A DNA stretch of 32,751 nt from the NCBI GenBank assembly GCA_910585405.1, contig CAJUDO010000032.1, positions 1 to 32,751 of the forward strand, in the 5' to 3' direction. Shown here piece by piece: positions 7,783-16,907 of this stretch. The translations under genes and the position numbers were made by a program. Position 1 is the first letter of the stretch. Each line of letters starts with the position of its first letter. This DNA comes from an uncultured Peptococcaceae bacterium. Lineage in GTDB: Bacteria > Bacillota > Peptococcia > Peptococcales > Peptococcaceae. The notes beneath the pieces are model-generated. The model was not told the DNA's origin and searched no databases. It was given only the letters and a program-made list of their open reading frames with translations.

Positions 7783-8313
7783 ATGTCCTATCTGAAAGAA
7801 TTATCCCAGGTCACCCTGGAAGATTTTTTAACTATGCCCAAGGAAGAAGGACTCACCTATGAGCTTATCGACGGCGTTGTGATGATGTCGCCGCGACCGG
7901 CTATCAAGCACCAGCGAATCAACGGAAATCTCTACTACCAATTTAGAACGATCCTGAAAGACAAACACTGCGAACCGATACAAGAAGCGGATTTAATCTT
8001 AGACGAACAAAATTTTGTGCCCGATTTGATGGTCGTATGTGAAGAAAACTTGGACGATATGGTGCATTACGATAAACCACCACTTCTGGTCGTGGAAATC
8101 CTCAGTCCTTCCAGCGCCAGCCGCGACTACTTTGTAAAGCGGCGTGCCTATAAAACGCTGGGCGTGCAGGAATACTGGATTATTTCGCCGGAAGAAGCCT
8201 GCATCATGGTAATTTGTTTTGCTACCGATGAAGAATGCCGATATTGCGAAGGCACCGTAAAATCTTATGTGTTGCCGGAAATCTCTGTCCCACTGGAAGA
8301 TGTATTTTCCTGA
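7783..8313 (+). CDS. Uma2 family (DUF820) nuclease-fold protein
   Basis: The protein is 176 aa, starting at ATG with AAAGGAG nine bases upstream. It has the Uma2 signatures of the PD-(D/E)xK nuclease fold: YELIDGVVMMSPRP with the N-terminal Glu, FVPDLMVVC with the catalytic Asp, LLVVEILSPSSASRDYFVKR with the Glu of the active site, and YKTLGVQEYWIISPEE. The family is known by structure as nuclease-like, but the biological role is generally unclear; many copies occur in accessory DNA. A rhodanese gene follows about 60 bases later, so the two may share a transcript. Confidence 0.9.
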   Translation: MSYLKELSQVTLEDFLTMPKEEGLTYELIDGVVMMSPRPAIKHQRINGNLYYQFRTILKDKHCEPIQEADLILDEQNFVPDLMVVCEENLDDMVHYDKPPLLVVEILSPSSASRDYFVKRRAYKTLGVQEYWIISPEEACIMVICFATDEECRYCEGTVKSYVLPEISVPLEDVFS

Positions 8314-8372
8314 TGTGGTTTGACAAACAACTACCTCTGTGGCATACTTTTCACGGCATTGGAGTTGATTTT

Positions 8373-8795
8373 ATGCATCTAAATCATTGGACCCTGATCT
8401 TTCTCACCATCGCAATTTTTTTCTTTGTGTTTGACTGGTGGAGCAAACGTCCGCTGAAAACCACAGAGCAGAAAAAAGACGGTAAGGTTCTTTATCGTTC
8501 CCTTTCCCCAGAAGACGGCTGGGCCCTTATAGATGGGCAGCGCAAGGTCGTCCTGCTGGACGTGCGCACCCCGGAGGAATTTGCTCACAGTCATTTTCCA
8601 AACAGTATCAATCTTCCTCTCAATAAGCTGGACCATAGCGCCAATCAAAAACTGGGAAACCGCAACAAAACCATTCTGGTCTACTGTCAAAGCGGTGCGC
8701 GCAGCAAGCAAGCTACCAAACTGCTTTACGCCCTTGGTTTCACAGACGTGTACAACATCGGCGGCTTGAATACCTTTATAAAAAGAAAGCCGTAA
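8373..8795 (+). CDS. Membrane-anchored rhodanese-like sulfurtransferase
   Basis: The protein is 140 aa from the ATG at 8373, with GGAG eight bases upstream; earlier in-frame starts overlap the Uma2 gene. Residues 6-23 form one hydrophobic segment (WTLIFLTIAIFFFVFDWW), so the protein is tethered with the rhodanese domain probably in the cytoplasm. The domain shows LLDVRTPEEFAHSHFPNSIN and the active-site loop CQSGARSKQA with catalytic Cys105 and Arg110. It would move sulfane sulfur from a donor such as thiosulfate or a persulfide to an acceptor. The substrate is unknown. Confidence 0.9.
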   Translation: MHLNHWTLIFLTIAIFFFVFDWWSKRPLKTTEQKKDGKVLYRSLSPEDGWALIDGQRKVVLLDVRTPEEFAHSHFPNSINLPLNKLDHSANQKLGNRNKTILVYCQSGARSKQATKLLYALGFTDVYNIGGLNTFIKRKP

Positions 8796-8804
8796 GTATG
8801 TTCT

Positions 8805-9048
8805 TGTGTATAATCTAACATTTTTTGTGGATTATTTAATGCGTACTGGAAAATTTTTATGCAAAAGAGGAATGGGACAAACACGTCTGTCTGCCCCATT
8901 CCTCTTTTTTATATACAGCCTATGCATGATTTCTAATTTCCAACATCGCTGATTTTGGTATTTTTACACTCTAATTTCCATAAATAATGCACAACTTTCC
9001 AGAGATATTCAGATGTTATCCACATAGTTATCCACAGATAGTGGATAA
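8805..9048. promoter_or_regulatory. DnaA-box cluster
   Basis: TTATCCACA, a perfect DnaA box, occurs at 9016-9024 and 9028-9036. The minus strand carries TTATCCACT at 9040-9048 and TTATACACA at 8805-8813. One-mismatch boxes lie at 8826-8834 (minus) and 8985-8993. All sit in the gap between two convergent genes, so they are not a promoter. They could be a DnaA-binding or titration site near the origin. Confidence 0.6.
8863..8911 (+). terminator. Terminator after the rhodanese gene
   Basis: AAAAGAGGAATGGG pairs with CCCATTCCTCTTTT, followed by more T residues on the plus strand. The A-rich left arm means it could also work leftward. Confidence 0.85.
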
Positions 9049-9068
9049 CTATACAGAAACACGCATCG

Positions 9069-11693
9069 TCACTCACTCAATCCGCTTTCTTTAAACTTAT
9101 GATTAAACCATTCCAACAACGGATGCAGCGGTTTCTTCAACAGAATGCCCAGTGTCAATCCGATGGCGCCGAAAATTGCCAGATGCCAGAAATCATAAAA
9201 AAGATTTTCTGCCACTGTGCCAGAAATGGCTTCCCGCATAGCGCCAATGGCATAGGTAAAGGGTAAAAATGGCTGCAGAATCTGATAGAACTCTGGCATA
9301 ACTTCCACTGGGAATGTACCGCCAGCGCCAGCAATTTGAAATACCAGCAAAATGACGCACGCCGCTTTGCCGACATTGCCCAGAATGGATACCAAGCTGT
9401 ACACAATCAGGATAAAAATAAACGCTGTAAACAAGCTAAATATCAGGAATACTCCCAAATCTGCCACCGTAACACCCAATATAAATTTATCACCCAGCGT
9501 AACAATCAAGGACTGTCCAAATGCCATTGTCAAAAATGTCAGCATCTTTCCAAAGTATTCTTCCAGCATGGTATTTGGTCTGCCCTCTACAATGGGAACC
9601 GTTTCCGTTGTCAATATTGCCGATAACAGCAGACAACCCACCCATAGAGCCAATACCGTATAAAAGGGAGTCATAGCCGAACCGTAATTGTCCAAATGAT
9701 ATAGCCGTTCTGTCTTTAACTCCACTGGACCGGAAAAATAGTCCGCAGAAGCTTCGGAATCATTTTCTAAAAGATTGATGATCGTATCCAAATTCTCATC
9801 GGTAAAATGATTCATAATTGCACTCAGTCTTTGAATTTCGTTTTTAGCTGCTGGAACTGCTTCATTCAGCTTAGCCAACAGCTCTGCCCCTTTTACTTCC
9901 GTATCATTGCCTTGCTGCAGCAGCTCGCGCATCTGTGGCAAGGCATCATCAGCCCGCAATAGTGCACCATCCAAATCGTCTAACGTGCCGTACAGATCCT
10001 CAAACATCGTGTGAAGCATGCTCTCCCAACGCTGATTATATTGTTCTGTCACATCCTGCATGATTTCTTCTATCTCATCCAGTGTTTCTCCGGCTGTAAG
10101 CATGATATCGTCGGCCAGTTCCAGGGCTTTATCCGCTGTGGCCAATAAAGAACGTACCTGCCGGATGCCATCTCCCAGCATGGTGTCTGCTTCTTCCATA
10201 ATCTGTACAGCATCCCCGACGCTTACACCCATATCTTTCATCTGCTGCACAAGTGCTGTTATCTGCTGTACTTCAGTTTGCGCCTGCTCCATGTCCCGCA
10301 GCAACGTTTCAATTTGGGCAGCCACCTCTTCCGGCGTCATGGCTGCAATCTCTTCCCGTTTTTCCCGATTATCAGCAATATTTTGCGCCAGAAGTTCCTG
10401 CGCTTCTTGGTTTTTTGCCAGTTGTTGCTCCAATAGAGCCCGTTCATCCTCATTTTCCGTCATCTCAAGCTGAGCTTTTAATTCCGTCTCAACCAATTTT
10501 AACGCGGCTTCTTCCCTGAGCAGCACTCCGTTAGATGTATCATATATTGCAAGTAATGTATCCTGTACCTGCTCTGGATTTTGCTCCATCTGCTTCAGTA
10601 ATTCTGTGAGTTTTTCCGCAGTTGTTTCGGCTTTCCCTAATAGTTCTAACCATTTATCATAATCGGGATCTTTGATATCCTGCTTTTCCAGCCAAGTCAA
10701 TACTTCTTCTAAAGTTTCCTGCAAATCCTCTGCTTTATTCACCAATGGAGGAACTTTTTGCAAATATGCTTCCGTATTATCCAGCTGTTCTGATGTGTCC
10801 TGCAATAAAGACCGCGTTTCATCAATGAACTGCTGACACTGGGCAAATTTTCCCGCTGCATAATCCACACCATCTGTTTGCAGCTTCTCTGCATCCTTTA
10901 ACAATTGATTGCTCTGCACAGAAAAATCCTGTAGCTGCTCTACGCCATCCTCCAGCAGCGGCATTGTTGCATCAGCACTTTCCAACAAATCCTCCACTGT
11001 AGCCAACCCTTCATTGGCCTTTTCCAGTTCGGCTTCCAGCTCATTAAAATTCTCATTCACTGCGAATACTGCATCTCGCAGTTTTTTGATTTTCATTTCA
11101 TTATTATCTATATCTTCCCCTACATTATTCCCGATAGAAAATACCACCTGATCCACCACTTCAATGATGGCTTTCGTGACTTCATTGGTCACTGTTTTAG
11201 CGCCAGTATCGGTAATTTTGGGAGCGATTGCATTGCTTTTTTCATTTACACGATAAATAATCTCCGGCTTATGATAGTTGCTTCCAAACACATCTGTCAG
11301 TTGCTCCGAAAAGTCTTCTGGAATTTCCAGCATGGCGTAATAGCGATCGTGGGTCAATCCATATTCGGCATCCTCTTCCGACACAAACTGCCACCCGATT
11401 GCATCATTGGAGCGCAGACTTTCCACAATATTATCGCCGGCATTTATCGTATTGCCCTGCAGCGTGACCCCACGGTCCAGATTTACGACTGCAACCTTAA
11501 TACCATTGGTATTGCCATAAGGATCCCAACAGGCTACAATATTCACCCAGGCATACAGTGATGGTAAAACAAGCAACCCCAGCATAATCACCACTGCTAC
11601 TGGATTATGTGTCATATTATACAAATCACGACGATAAATCGAAAAAATATGTTTTATCCTGGTCTTTTCTTTTTTTTCTCGATTTTCTTTCAC
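9069..11693 (-). CDS. YhgE/Pip family membrane protein
   Basis: The protein is 874 aa from a GTG with GGAGGG eight bases upstream. An N-terminal membrane segment (PVAVVIMLGLLVLPSLYAWVNI) leads into the family signature CWDPYGNTNGIKVAVVNLDRG. A very long extracytoplasmic region of Glu/Gln-rich coiled coil spans about residues 190-670. The C-terminus has about five or six membrane segments (FYTVLALWVGCLLLSAIL onward). The family includes the lactococcal phage infection protein Pip and B. subtilis YhgE, and is related to ABC-2 type permeases and ESX/type VII-associated proteins. No ATPase partner is adjacent. An operator-like inverted repeat lies just upstream. Confidence 0.92.
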   Translation of the reverse strand: MKENREKKEKTRIKHIFSIYRRDLYNMTHNPVAVVIMLGLLVLPSLYAWVNIVACWDPYGNTNGIKVAVVNLDRGVTLQGNTINAGDNIVESLRSNDAIGWQFVSEEDAEYGLTHDRYYAMLEIPEDFSEQLTDVFGSNYHKPEIIYRVNEKSNAIAPKITDTGAKTVTNEVTKAIIEVVDQVVFSIGNNVGEDIDNNEMKIKKLRDAVFAVNENFNELEAELEKANEGLATVEDLLESADATMPLLEDGVEQLQDFSVQSNQLLKDAEKLQTDGVDYAAGKFAQCQQFIDETRSLLQDTSEQLDNTEAYLQKVPPLVNKAEDLQETLEEVLTWLEKQDIKDPDYDKWLELLGKAETTAEKLTELLKQMEQNPEQVQDTLLAIYDTSNGVLLREEAALKLVETELKAQLEMTENEDERALLEQQLAKNQEAQELLAQNIADNREKREEIAAMTPEEVAAQIETLLRDMEQAQTEVQQITALVQQMKDMGVSVGDAVQIMEEADTMLGDGIRQVRSLLATADKALELADDIMLTAGETLDEIEEIMQDVTEQYNQRWESMLHTMFEDLYGTLDDLDGALLRADDALPQMRELLQQGNDTEVKGAELLAKLNEAVPAAKNEIQRLSAIMNHFTDENLDTIINLLENDSEASADYFSGPVELKTERLYHLDNYGSAMTPFYTVLALWVGCLLLSAILTTETVPIVEGRPNTMLEEYFGKMLTFLTMAFGQSLIVTLGDKFILGVTVADLGVFLIFSLFTAFIFILIVYSLVSILGNVGKAACVILLVFQIAGAGGTFPVEVMPEFYQILQPFLPFTYAIGAMREAISGTVAENLFYDFWHLAIFGAIGLTLGILLKKPLHPLLEWFNHKFKESGLSE

Positions 11694-11721
11694 GTCCCCA
11701 ACCCTCCGTTAGAAGTATTGC

Positions 11722-11741
11722 TATCTATTTTACGATAGATA
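11722..11741. promoter_or_regulatory. Candidate operator upstream of the YhgE/Pip gene
   Basis: TATCTAT (11722-11728) and ATAGATA (11735-11741) are a perfect inverted repeat with a six-base spacer, about 30 bases before the GTG start. A minus-strand TACAAT lies beside it. YhgE/Pip genes are often controlled by TetR-type repressors, but none is encoded next to it here. Confidence 0.4.
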
Positions 11742-11828
11742 TTGTAAAAAATAAACTATAGAATTTTAATATTTTGCAGTATTCTTTATTTGATTTTGTT
11801 ACAATCAGCAAAAATCCTCTTGATAGAA

Positions 11829-11858
11829 TTGACAATAAAGAATTAAATAGTTTATCAT
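11829..11858 (+). promoter_or_regulatory. Promoter of the DegV gene
   Basis: TTGACA at 11829-11834 and TATCAT at 11853-11858 are separated by 18 bp. They lie about 67 bases upstream of the TTG start. Confidence 0.6.
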
Positions 11859-11924
11859 CTCTATTATGTGTATTGTATATATTGTCACGATCTTTTTAAA
11901 TGACAAATTATTGGAGGTTTTCGT

Positions 11925-12761
11925 TTGATTCACATTATAACCGACAGCAGCAGCGATTATGATCTCACACTTGCTGCTCAACAACAGGTAGAAATCATTC
12001 CCATGCGCATTTGTTTTGGCGAAACCGAATATTTGGATCGGCAAACTATTTCCGTAGCTGATTTTTATACAAAATTGGAACAGGCTGATACGCTGCCTTC
12101 CACATCGCAGATTACCCCTTTTCAATTTTGCCAAGTTTTTCAGCCGCATATTGAGGCCGGTGATCAAATCATCGGGATATTCCTTTCCAGTGAGCTCAGC
12201 GGTACATTTCAATCAGCACAGGCAGCAAAACAAATGTTACATACCGATGATATTTTTCTGGTAGACAGCCTAAATGCTGCTTTAGGTCAACACTTACTGG
12301 TTCAAATCGCTGTACGTTTACGGGAGCAAGGCCTCTGCGCACCGGACATCGCACGGGAACTCACCCAGTTGGCATCTAAAATTCGCTTGATTGCCTGTGT
12401 AAAAACTATGCGGTATCTTGTTATGGGCGGCCGTGTTTCCCCTGCAGCTGGCAAAATCGGCGGCATTTTGGGGATTACGCCCATCATTTCTCTAGTCGAC
12501 GGCAAAGTCGAACCTCTCGGAAAAGTGCGAGGACATAAGGCAGCTTGTCATTGGATTCAGCATTATCTGGAAGCCCACCCTGCCGACGCCCGTTACCCTG
12601 TGGTATTTTCCCACTCGGTCAATCCGCAGGGTCGCGACGAATTGGTACAGGAGCTCGACGCCCTTTTGCCGAACACCGACTATCTCTATTGCGATTTGGG
12701 CAGCACCATCGGCACCCATATCGGTCCCGGCGCAATCGGCGTCGCTTATATCGAAAAATAA
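11925..12761 (+). CDS. DegV family fatty-acid-binding protein
   Basis: The protein is 278 aa and starts at a TTG with GGAGG seven bases upstream. It opens with the family motif IITDSSSDYD and continues with LPSTSQITPFQF, FLSSELSGTFQSA and MRYLVMGGRVSPAAGKIGGILGITPIISLVDGKVEPLGKVRG-type segments. DegV proteins bind a fatty acid in a cleft between two domains, and FakB members present it to the kinase FakA. No fakA is nearby, so a FakB role is only possible. It has its own promoter and terminator and is monocistronic. Confidence 0.93.
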   Translation: MIHIITDSSSDYDLTLAAQQQVEIIPMRICFGETEYLDRQTISVADFYTKLEQADTLPSTSQITPFQFCQVFQPHIEAGDQIIGIFLSSELSGTFQSAQAAKQMLHTDDIFLVDSLNAALGQHLLVQIAVRLREQGLCAPDIARELTQLASKIRLIACVKTMRYLVMGGRVSPAAGKIGGILGITPIISLVDGKVEPLGKVRGHKAACHWIQHYLEAHPADARYPVVFSHSVNPQGRDELVQELDALLPNTDYLYCDLGSTIGTHIGPGAIGVAYIEK

Positions 12762-12765
12762 AAAC

Positions 12766-12828
12766 AACCGCCCCGTCAGGTGCAGAGCAGATTGCAGCTT
12801 TCACACCCGACAGGCGGTCATTTTTTGT
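12766..12828 (+). terminator. Terminator after the DegV gene
   Basis: ACCGCCCCGTCAGGTG pairs, with a bulge, with CACCCGACAGGCGGT, and then ATTTTTTG follows on the plus strand. Confidence 0.7.
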
Positions 12829-12933
12829 TTCTTTTCTCCCGATATCGAATTTTTTCTCACATGTATGCTTATTCTCCAGAAGCACGTTTCATTTGCTTCC
12901 GTTTTATTCTTGCTGTCAGAGATTCATTGTGTT

Positions 12934-13797
12934 TCATGGAATCAACATAGCCATTGTTCCTGCAACAACCATTGTAAGACCTACACCGGATTTTCGTGTC
13001 AGCTTTTCGTGGAATACAAAGTAGGAAAAAGCAATCGTCACTAAAATACTCAGTTTATCAATGGGTACAACCACGCTGGCAAGGCCATCCTGCAGGGCAC
13101 GGTAATAACATAACCAGGAACCGCCTGTGGCCAGTCCTGACAGACAAATGAACCCCAATTCATTTTTGGGAATATCTCGGAGTGTGTGCTGCTTTCCGGT
13201 GACAAAGACCATACCCCAGGCCATGACCAGCACCACACAGGTTCGGATGGCTGTGCCCAGATTGGATTCTACACCGGAAATCCCTACCTTGCCGAGAATT
13301 GAAGTCAGACTGGCAAAGACAGCAGAACCTATCGCATAAAACAGCCAGCTTTTCCCCGTTTCCGTCTTCTGTCCTACATCCTTTTTTTCAATCATCAAAA
13401 AAGTACCGATGGCAATCACCACGACGCCAATAGCATTGGAAACACCCACTTTCTCATGAAGAAAAACAAACGCCAGAAGAATCGTCAGAACCGTGCTGGA
13501 CTTGTCAATAGGAACAACCTTGTTGATATCTCCCAGCTGCAAGGCCCTAAAATAACAAAGCCAGGATGCTCCGGTAGCCAGACCGGACAAAATTAAAAAC
13601 AGAAAGGTTTTTCCGCTGATTTCTGCAATCTGATTCTGCGAATGAACAAGCAAAACCATCAGCCAGGAAAAGAACAGCACTACAATGGTGCGAATCGCTG
13701 TCGCCACTGTAGAATCCGTTTTACGAATACCGCACTTTGCTAAAATAGATGTAATGCCCGCAAAAACTGCGGAGCCAACTGCATATAAAAGCCACAT
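12934..13797 (-). CDS. EamA/DMT family transporter
   Basis: The protein is 287 aa from the ATG at 13797, with AAGGAG eight bases upstream; a GTG nine bases earlier overlaps that ribosome site. It holds two EamA repeats of about five membrane segments each. The repeats are clearly alike: AGITSILAKCGIRKTDSTVATAIRT and ASLTSILGKVGISGVESNLGTAIRT, LSGLATGASWLCYFRALQLG and LSGLATGGSWLCYYRALQDG, and VVPIDKSSTVLTI and VVPIDKLSILVTI. Such proteins move small metabolites or drugs across the inner membrane; the substrate is not predictable. It is divergent from the MFS gene. Confidence 0.9.
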   Translation of the reverse strand: MWLLYAVGSAVFAGITSILAKCGIRKTDSTVATAIRTIVVLFFSWLMVLLVHSQNQIAEISGKTFLFLILSGLATGASWLCYFRALQLGDINKVVPIDKSSTVLTILLAFVFLHEKVGVSNAIGVVVIAIGTFLMIEKKDVGQKTETGKSWLFYAIGSAVFASLTSILGKVGISGVESNLGTAIRTCVVLVMAWGMVFVTGKQHTLRDIPKNELGFICLSGLATGGSWLCYYRALQDGLASVVVPIDKLSILVTIAFSYFVFHEKLTRKSGVGLTMVVAGTMAMLIP

Positions 13798-14123
13798 CTT
13801 GTTCACTCCTTAAATCGATATCCCGCGCCCCAAACCTTCTAATTCCACTACATCATATCACATAACCCGTCCGAATGTATAAACTATTCTTAAACTAGCC
13901 TATAGGAAAAAATTACTTTTCCCGAAATCACTGCTGTCTACTGCTTTTTCATCCTCTGCATATGGCAGCTTTCACAACCAAAGTATACTATGTTACATGT
14001 TTTTTTTGTATCCCCTAAATTCCACGGAAAATTTTTTCTGTTACAATATTTTTATACAAGCTGGTATCATTATAGATAAAATATTATTTGACCACAAAAT
14101 TACTGCGAAAAGAAGGGATTTTT
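13798..14123. other. Divergent promoter region
   Basis: This AT-rich gap of about 325 bp lies between the EamA gene (minus) and the MFS gene (plus). Candidate elements are a plus-strand TTACAA...TATCAT pair near 14040-14071 and a minus-strand TATGAT near 13855. No operator with clear symmetry was seen. Confidence 0.4.
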
Positions 14124-15527
14124 TTGAAACAACAACGCACATTTTTACTCTTGCTTACCTTAGGATTAGGTACTGTCATCGGTACGCTGAACATTACCAT
14201 GTTTAACGTGGCACTGCCCAGTATGATGACCTATTTTGACGCGCCACTGGCTACTGTACAATGGCTCACTTCCGGATATATGCTGGCCGCTGGTATGATC
14301 ATTCCCGCCGCTGGATTTTTTGGAGACCGTTTCGGCTACAAACGCATTTTTTGTCTGGCACTCTGCTGCGTTCTGGTTTTCTCCATCGTCGGCGCGCTGG
14401 CCTGGTGTATCGAGCTATTAATCGTAGTTCGCTTTTTCATGGGACTGACAGGCGGCCTTTTATCTCCATTATCACTGGCAATGTTATATCAGTCCCTGCC
14501 GGTCAGCCAACAGGCCAAAGCCGCAAGTACATGGGGAATCGCCAACATGGTCGGCGGTATGATGCCGTCGGTACTCTCCGGCATCATTCTCAGCGTAGCC
14601 GATTGGCGGTTTCTGCTCTTATTCAATTTGCCTTTCGTGATATTGGCAATCTTTCTCACCTTGCATCTGCTGCCTAAAGACACGCTCAGAAGCACCGCGC
14701 GCCTGGATTTTACTGGCCTGGCGCTGACCTCTATGGGCAGTCTGATTTTGCTGTTTTCCTTCAGCAATCTATCCAGTTGGGGCTTCTCTCTGAAACTGCT
14801 GCTCGGCGTTTCATTAGGACTCGCATGTTTGGCTGCCTACATCATCCGCAGTCATAACCGTTCCGACACATTGTTGAATTTGAGCGTTTTAAAATTTCGC
14901 CGTTACGTTGCGGCGTTAATCGCTGGTGGTATGAATTCCATCGCCCTATACATGATTACTTTTTTGATGCCGCTGTTTTTGCAGAGTGGTTTGGGCGTGT
15001 CTCCATTGGCCACCGGCATGATTATGTTGCCGACCTCCCTGATTGCCATTATCATCATGCCAGTAGCTACCGCCTTTTATCCCAAACTGGGTGAAAAAGC
15101 CTTGATGGTACTGGGTATCATCATTTTATTGATTGGTTCTGCACCATTCCTGACCGCAGTCCCCACCACACCAATTTTGCTGATTATCTTGGCAATGTGC
15201 GTGCGCTCCTGCGGTATGGGCGCTATCAATCTCGTGTCCACCAACGCGCAAATGTCCAGCGTGCCGCCGGAACTGTCCGGTCATGCCTCATCATTGACCA
15301 ACTGGTTCCATCAAATGCTGAACGCACTTATCGTTGGGATCGCTGGCAATATCGCAGACCTGCGCATCGCGGCGGTCCCTGACCCCACACCGGAGAATTT
15401 GGCTTTGGCCTATACCTCCACTACCAATTTGATGATGACAGTATCCTGTTTGCTGTTGCTTGCGGTAATTCCTATTTCGCTGAAATTTTTCCGCAGCAAA
15501 GCAGATATGAGAAAAACGGTATCATGA
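14124..15527 (+). CDS. MFS drug efflux transporter (DHA2-like)
   Basis: The protein is 467 aa from a TTG at 14124 with GAAGGGA five bases upstream; the ATG at 14088 would lie before that ribosome site. It is hydrophobic throughout, with about 14 membrane segments. It shows the motifs of proton-driven multidrug pumps: FNVALPSMMTYF and VQWLTSGYMLAAGMIIPAAGFFGDRFGYKR (motif A, DRFGYKR) and the loop RFFMGLTGGLLSPLSLAML. A late segment reads GMGAINLVSTNAQMSSVPPELSGHASSL, typical of EmrB/LmrB relatives. It probably exports toxic organic compounds by proton antiport. No regulator is adjacent. Confidence 0.92.
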   Translation: MKQQRTFLLLLTLGLGTVIGTLNITMFNVALPSMMTYFDAPLATVQWLTSGYMLAAGMIIPAAGFFGDRFGYKRIFCLALCCVLVFSIVGALAWCIELLIVVRFFMGLTGGLLSPLSLAMLYQSLPVSQQAKAASTWGIANMVGGMMPSVLSGIILSVADWRFLLLFNLPFVILAIFLTLHLLPKDTLRSTARLDFTGLALTSMGSLILLFSFSNLSSWGFSLKLLLGVSLGLACLAAYIIRSHNRSDTLLNLSVLKFRRYVAALIAGGMNSIALYMITFLMPLFLQSGLGVSPLATGMIMLPTSLIAIIIMPVATAFYPKLGEKALMVLGIIILLIGSAPFLTAVPTTPILLIILAMCVRSCGMGAINLVSTNAQMSSVPPELSGHASSLTNWFHQMLNALIVGIAGNIADLRIAAVPDPTPENLALAYTSTTNLMMTVSCLLLLAVIPISLKFFRSKADMRKTVS

Positions 15528-15533
15528 CAAAAA

Positions 15534-15577
15534 AGGGACAGTAATGTGAAAAATAATTCTCACACTATTGTCCCTCT
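15534..15577 (+). terminator. Terminator after the MFS gene
   Basis: AGGGACAGTAATGTGA pairs, with small mismatches, with CTCACACTATTGTCCCT, and then CTATTT follows. Confidence 0.65.
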
Positions 15578-15797
15578 ATTTATAAAAAAGCTTATTACTC
15601 TTTTCATCTTACCTAAAAATATACAATTTCAATGAAACAACTCCTTGCCCGCAAGTATTTCCCAGAAAATATTACAAAGCAACCCATTTTATCTTACATT
15701 TCTGCAAATTACATCCACTGGAAAGCAAACACCTTTCTGTCATCGAACCCTCAAATATTTCTCACATTCTCCCCAATCATCATTTTCCAGGAAATAC

Positions 15798-16709
15798 TCA
15801 ATAAGCTGCTTCCATCTCTTTAATCCGCTGATATAACTCTCTACAGTTTGGCACATCAATACCGTGTTTCTGGGCTAGCGGAATCACTGTACCGGAAAAC
15901 AGTTCTACCTCCGAATACCGTTTTGCCATGCCATCCTGCCGCATAGAGGGCATTCCTTCTGGATTTAACCCATCCGCTATCGTCAGCCAGCCCTGCACAT
16001 CCTCTTCGTTTAAGTCGATGCCTTCCGCATTGGCCACCTGCATTACTTCCCGCATCGTATTCACCATCATCTCCCGCGCTTCACCAGCATACTGCACGGT
16101 AGCATACGTACCCTCATACACCATCACAACCTGGTTAATTCCAGTATTCAGCATCAATTTACTCCATAGCTTGCGCATAATCGCATCGGAATAAACATAG
16201 GGAACCTCTACACGGTCAAACAGCTGTCCAATAGCCTGCAGCGCTTCACTTTGCTGCCCATCGCTTTCCCCTAATACTAATACGCCTTTATGCAAATAGC
16301 TGGCCTGATTACCCACCTTCACCGCGTCCATGCCCTGCGCGATACAATAAAGTACGTGTGCCTCTGGAAATGCTTCCTGTAAAACTTTCTCACTGGAAAT
16401 CCCATTCAATAATGAAATGATCACAGTTCCTTTCTGTACAAACGGTGCAGCCTCTGCAATGGCTTCCTGCAATCCACCGAATTTTACACCCACAACCAAT
16501 AAATCCACAGGCACAGCGTTTTCCCTGCTGCGATAGGAAAATGTGCAGCGCACATCATTGCAATAAATCCCTTCCCTTTCATAACGTTTGATGCGGTTTT
16601 TATCTGCAATCACAAAAAAATCATCGGGTATTGCCTGCTGCAATAAATCACTGTACAAAACTCCCATAGCCCCCAAGCCAATCAGTGCAACCTTTTTCAA
16701 TCCTTTCAT
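15798..16709 (-). CDS. Ketopantoate reductase family protein (PanE/ApbA-like)
   Basis: The protein is 303 aa from the ATG at 16709 (weak GGGAAAGG ribosome site; an ATG four codons earlier is possible). It has an N-terminal Rossmann fold with VALIGLGAMGVLYSDLL, then VDLLVVGVKFGGLQEAI, TVIISLLNGISSEKVL and the substrate-site segment RKLWSKLMLNTGINQVVMV. Near the C-terminus is MRQDGMAKRYSEVELFSGTV, which matches the PanE pattern SMxQDxxxxRxTEIdxxxG. The family reduces 2-dehydropantoate to pantoate with NADPH in CoA synthesis. No other pantothenate genes are nearby, so it could act on another 2-oxo acid. Confidence 0.85.
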   Translation of the reverse strand: MKGLKKVALIGLGAMGVLYSDLLQQAIPDDFFVIADKNRIKRYEREGIYCNDVRCTFSYRSRENAVPVDLLVVGVKFGGLQEAIAEAAPFVQKGTVIISLLNGISSEKVLQEAFPEAHVLYCIAQGMDAVKVGNQASYLHKGVLVLGESDGQQSEALQAIGQLFDRVEVPYVYSDAIMRKLWSKLMLNTGINQVVMVYEGTYATVQYAGEAREMMVNTMREVMQVANAEGIDLNEEDVQGWLTIADGLNPEGMPSMRQDGMAKRYSEVELFSGTVIPLAQKHGIDVPNCRELYQRIKEMEAAY

Positions 16710-16810
16710 CGCCTTTCCCATCAGAACATTTTCTTTTTAGTGTATCATGGACGCAAGAATTTGTCATCACTCATTGTATTCGAGATTCCGCCTGCTGTCC
16801 CGACACTCAT

Positions 16811-16857
16811 AAAAAATAGGCTTATGTCATCGAAATTCTTTCCACACAAGCCTATCC
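16811..16857 (-). terminator. Terminator after the HD-DUF429 gene
   Basis: ATAGGCTT (16816-16823) pairs with AAGCCTAT (16848-16855). On the minus strand the stem runs into TTTTTTATG. It lies about 50 bases beyond the stop at 16908. Confidence 0.7.
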
Positions 16858-16907
16858 TGCATATATTTATTTTTTTATTTCGTCAAAACACAACGAATAA
16901 GTATTCT

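Noticed and set aside
11805..12212. 135-codon minus-strand frame over the DegV start
   Set aside because: It is antisense to a clear DegV gene and its promoter.
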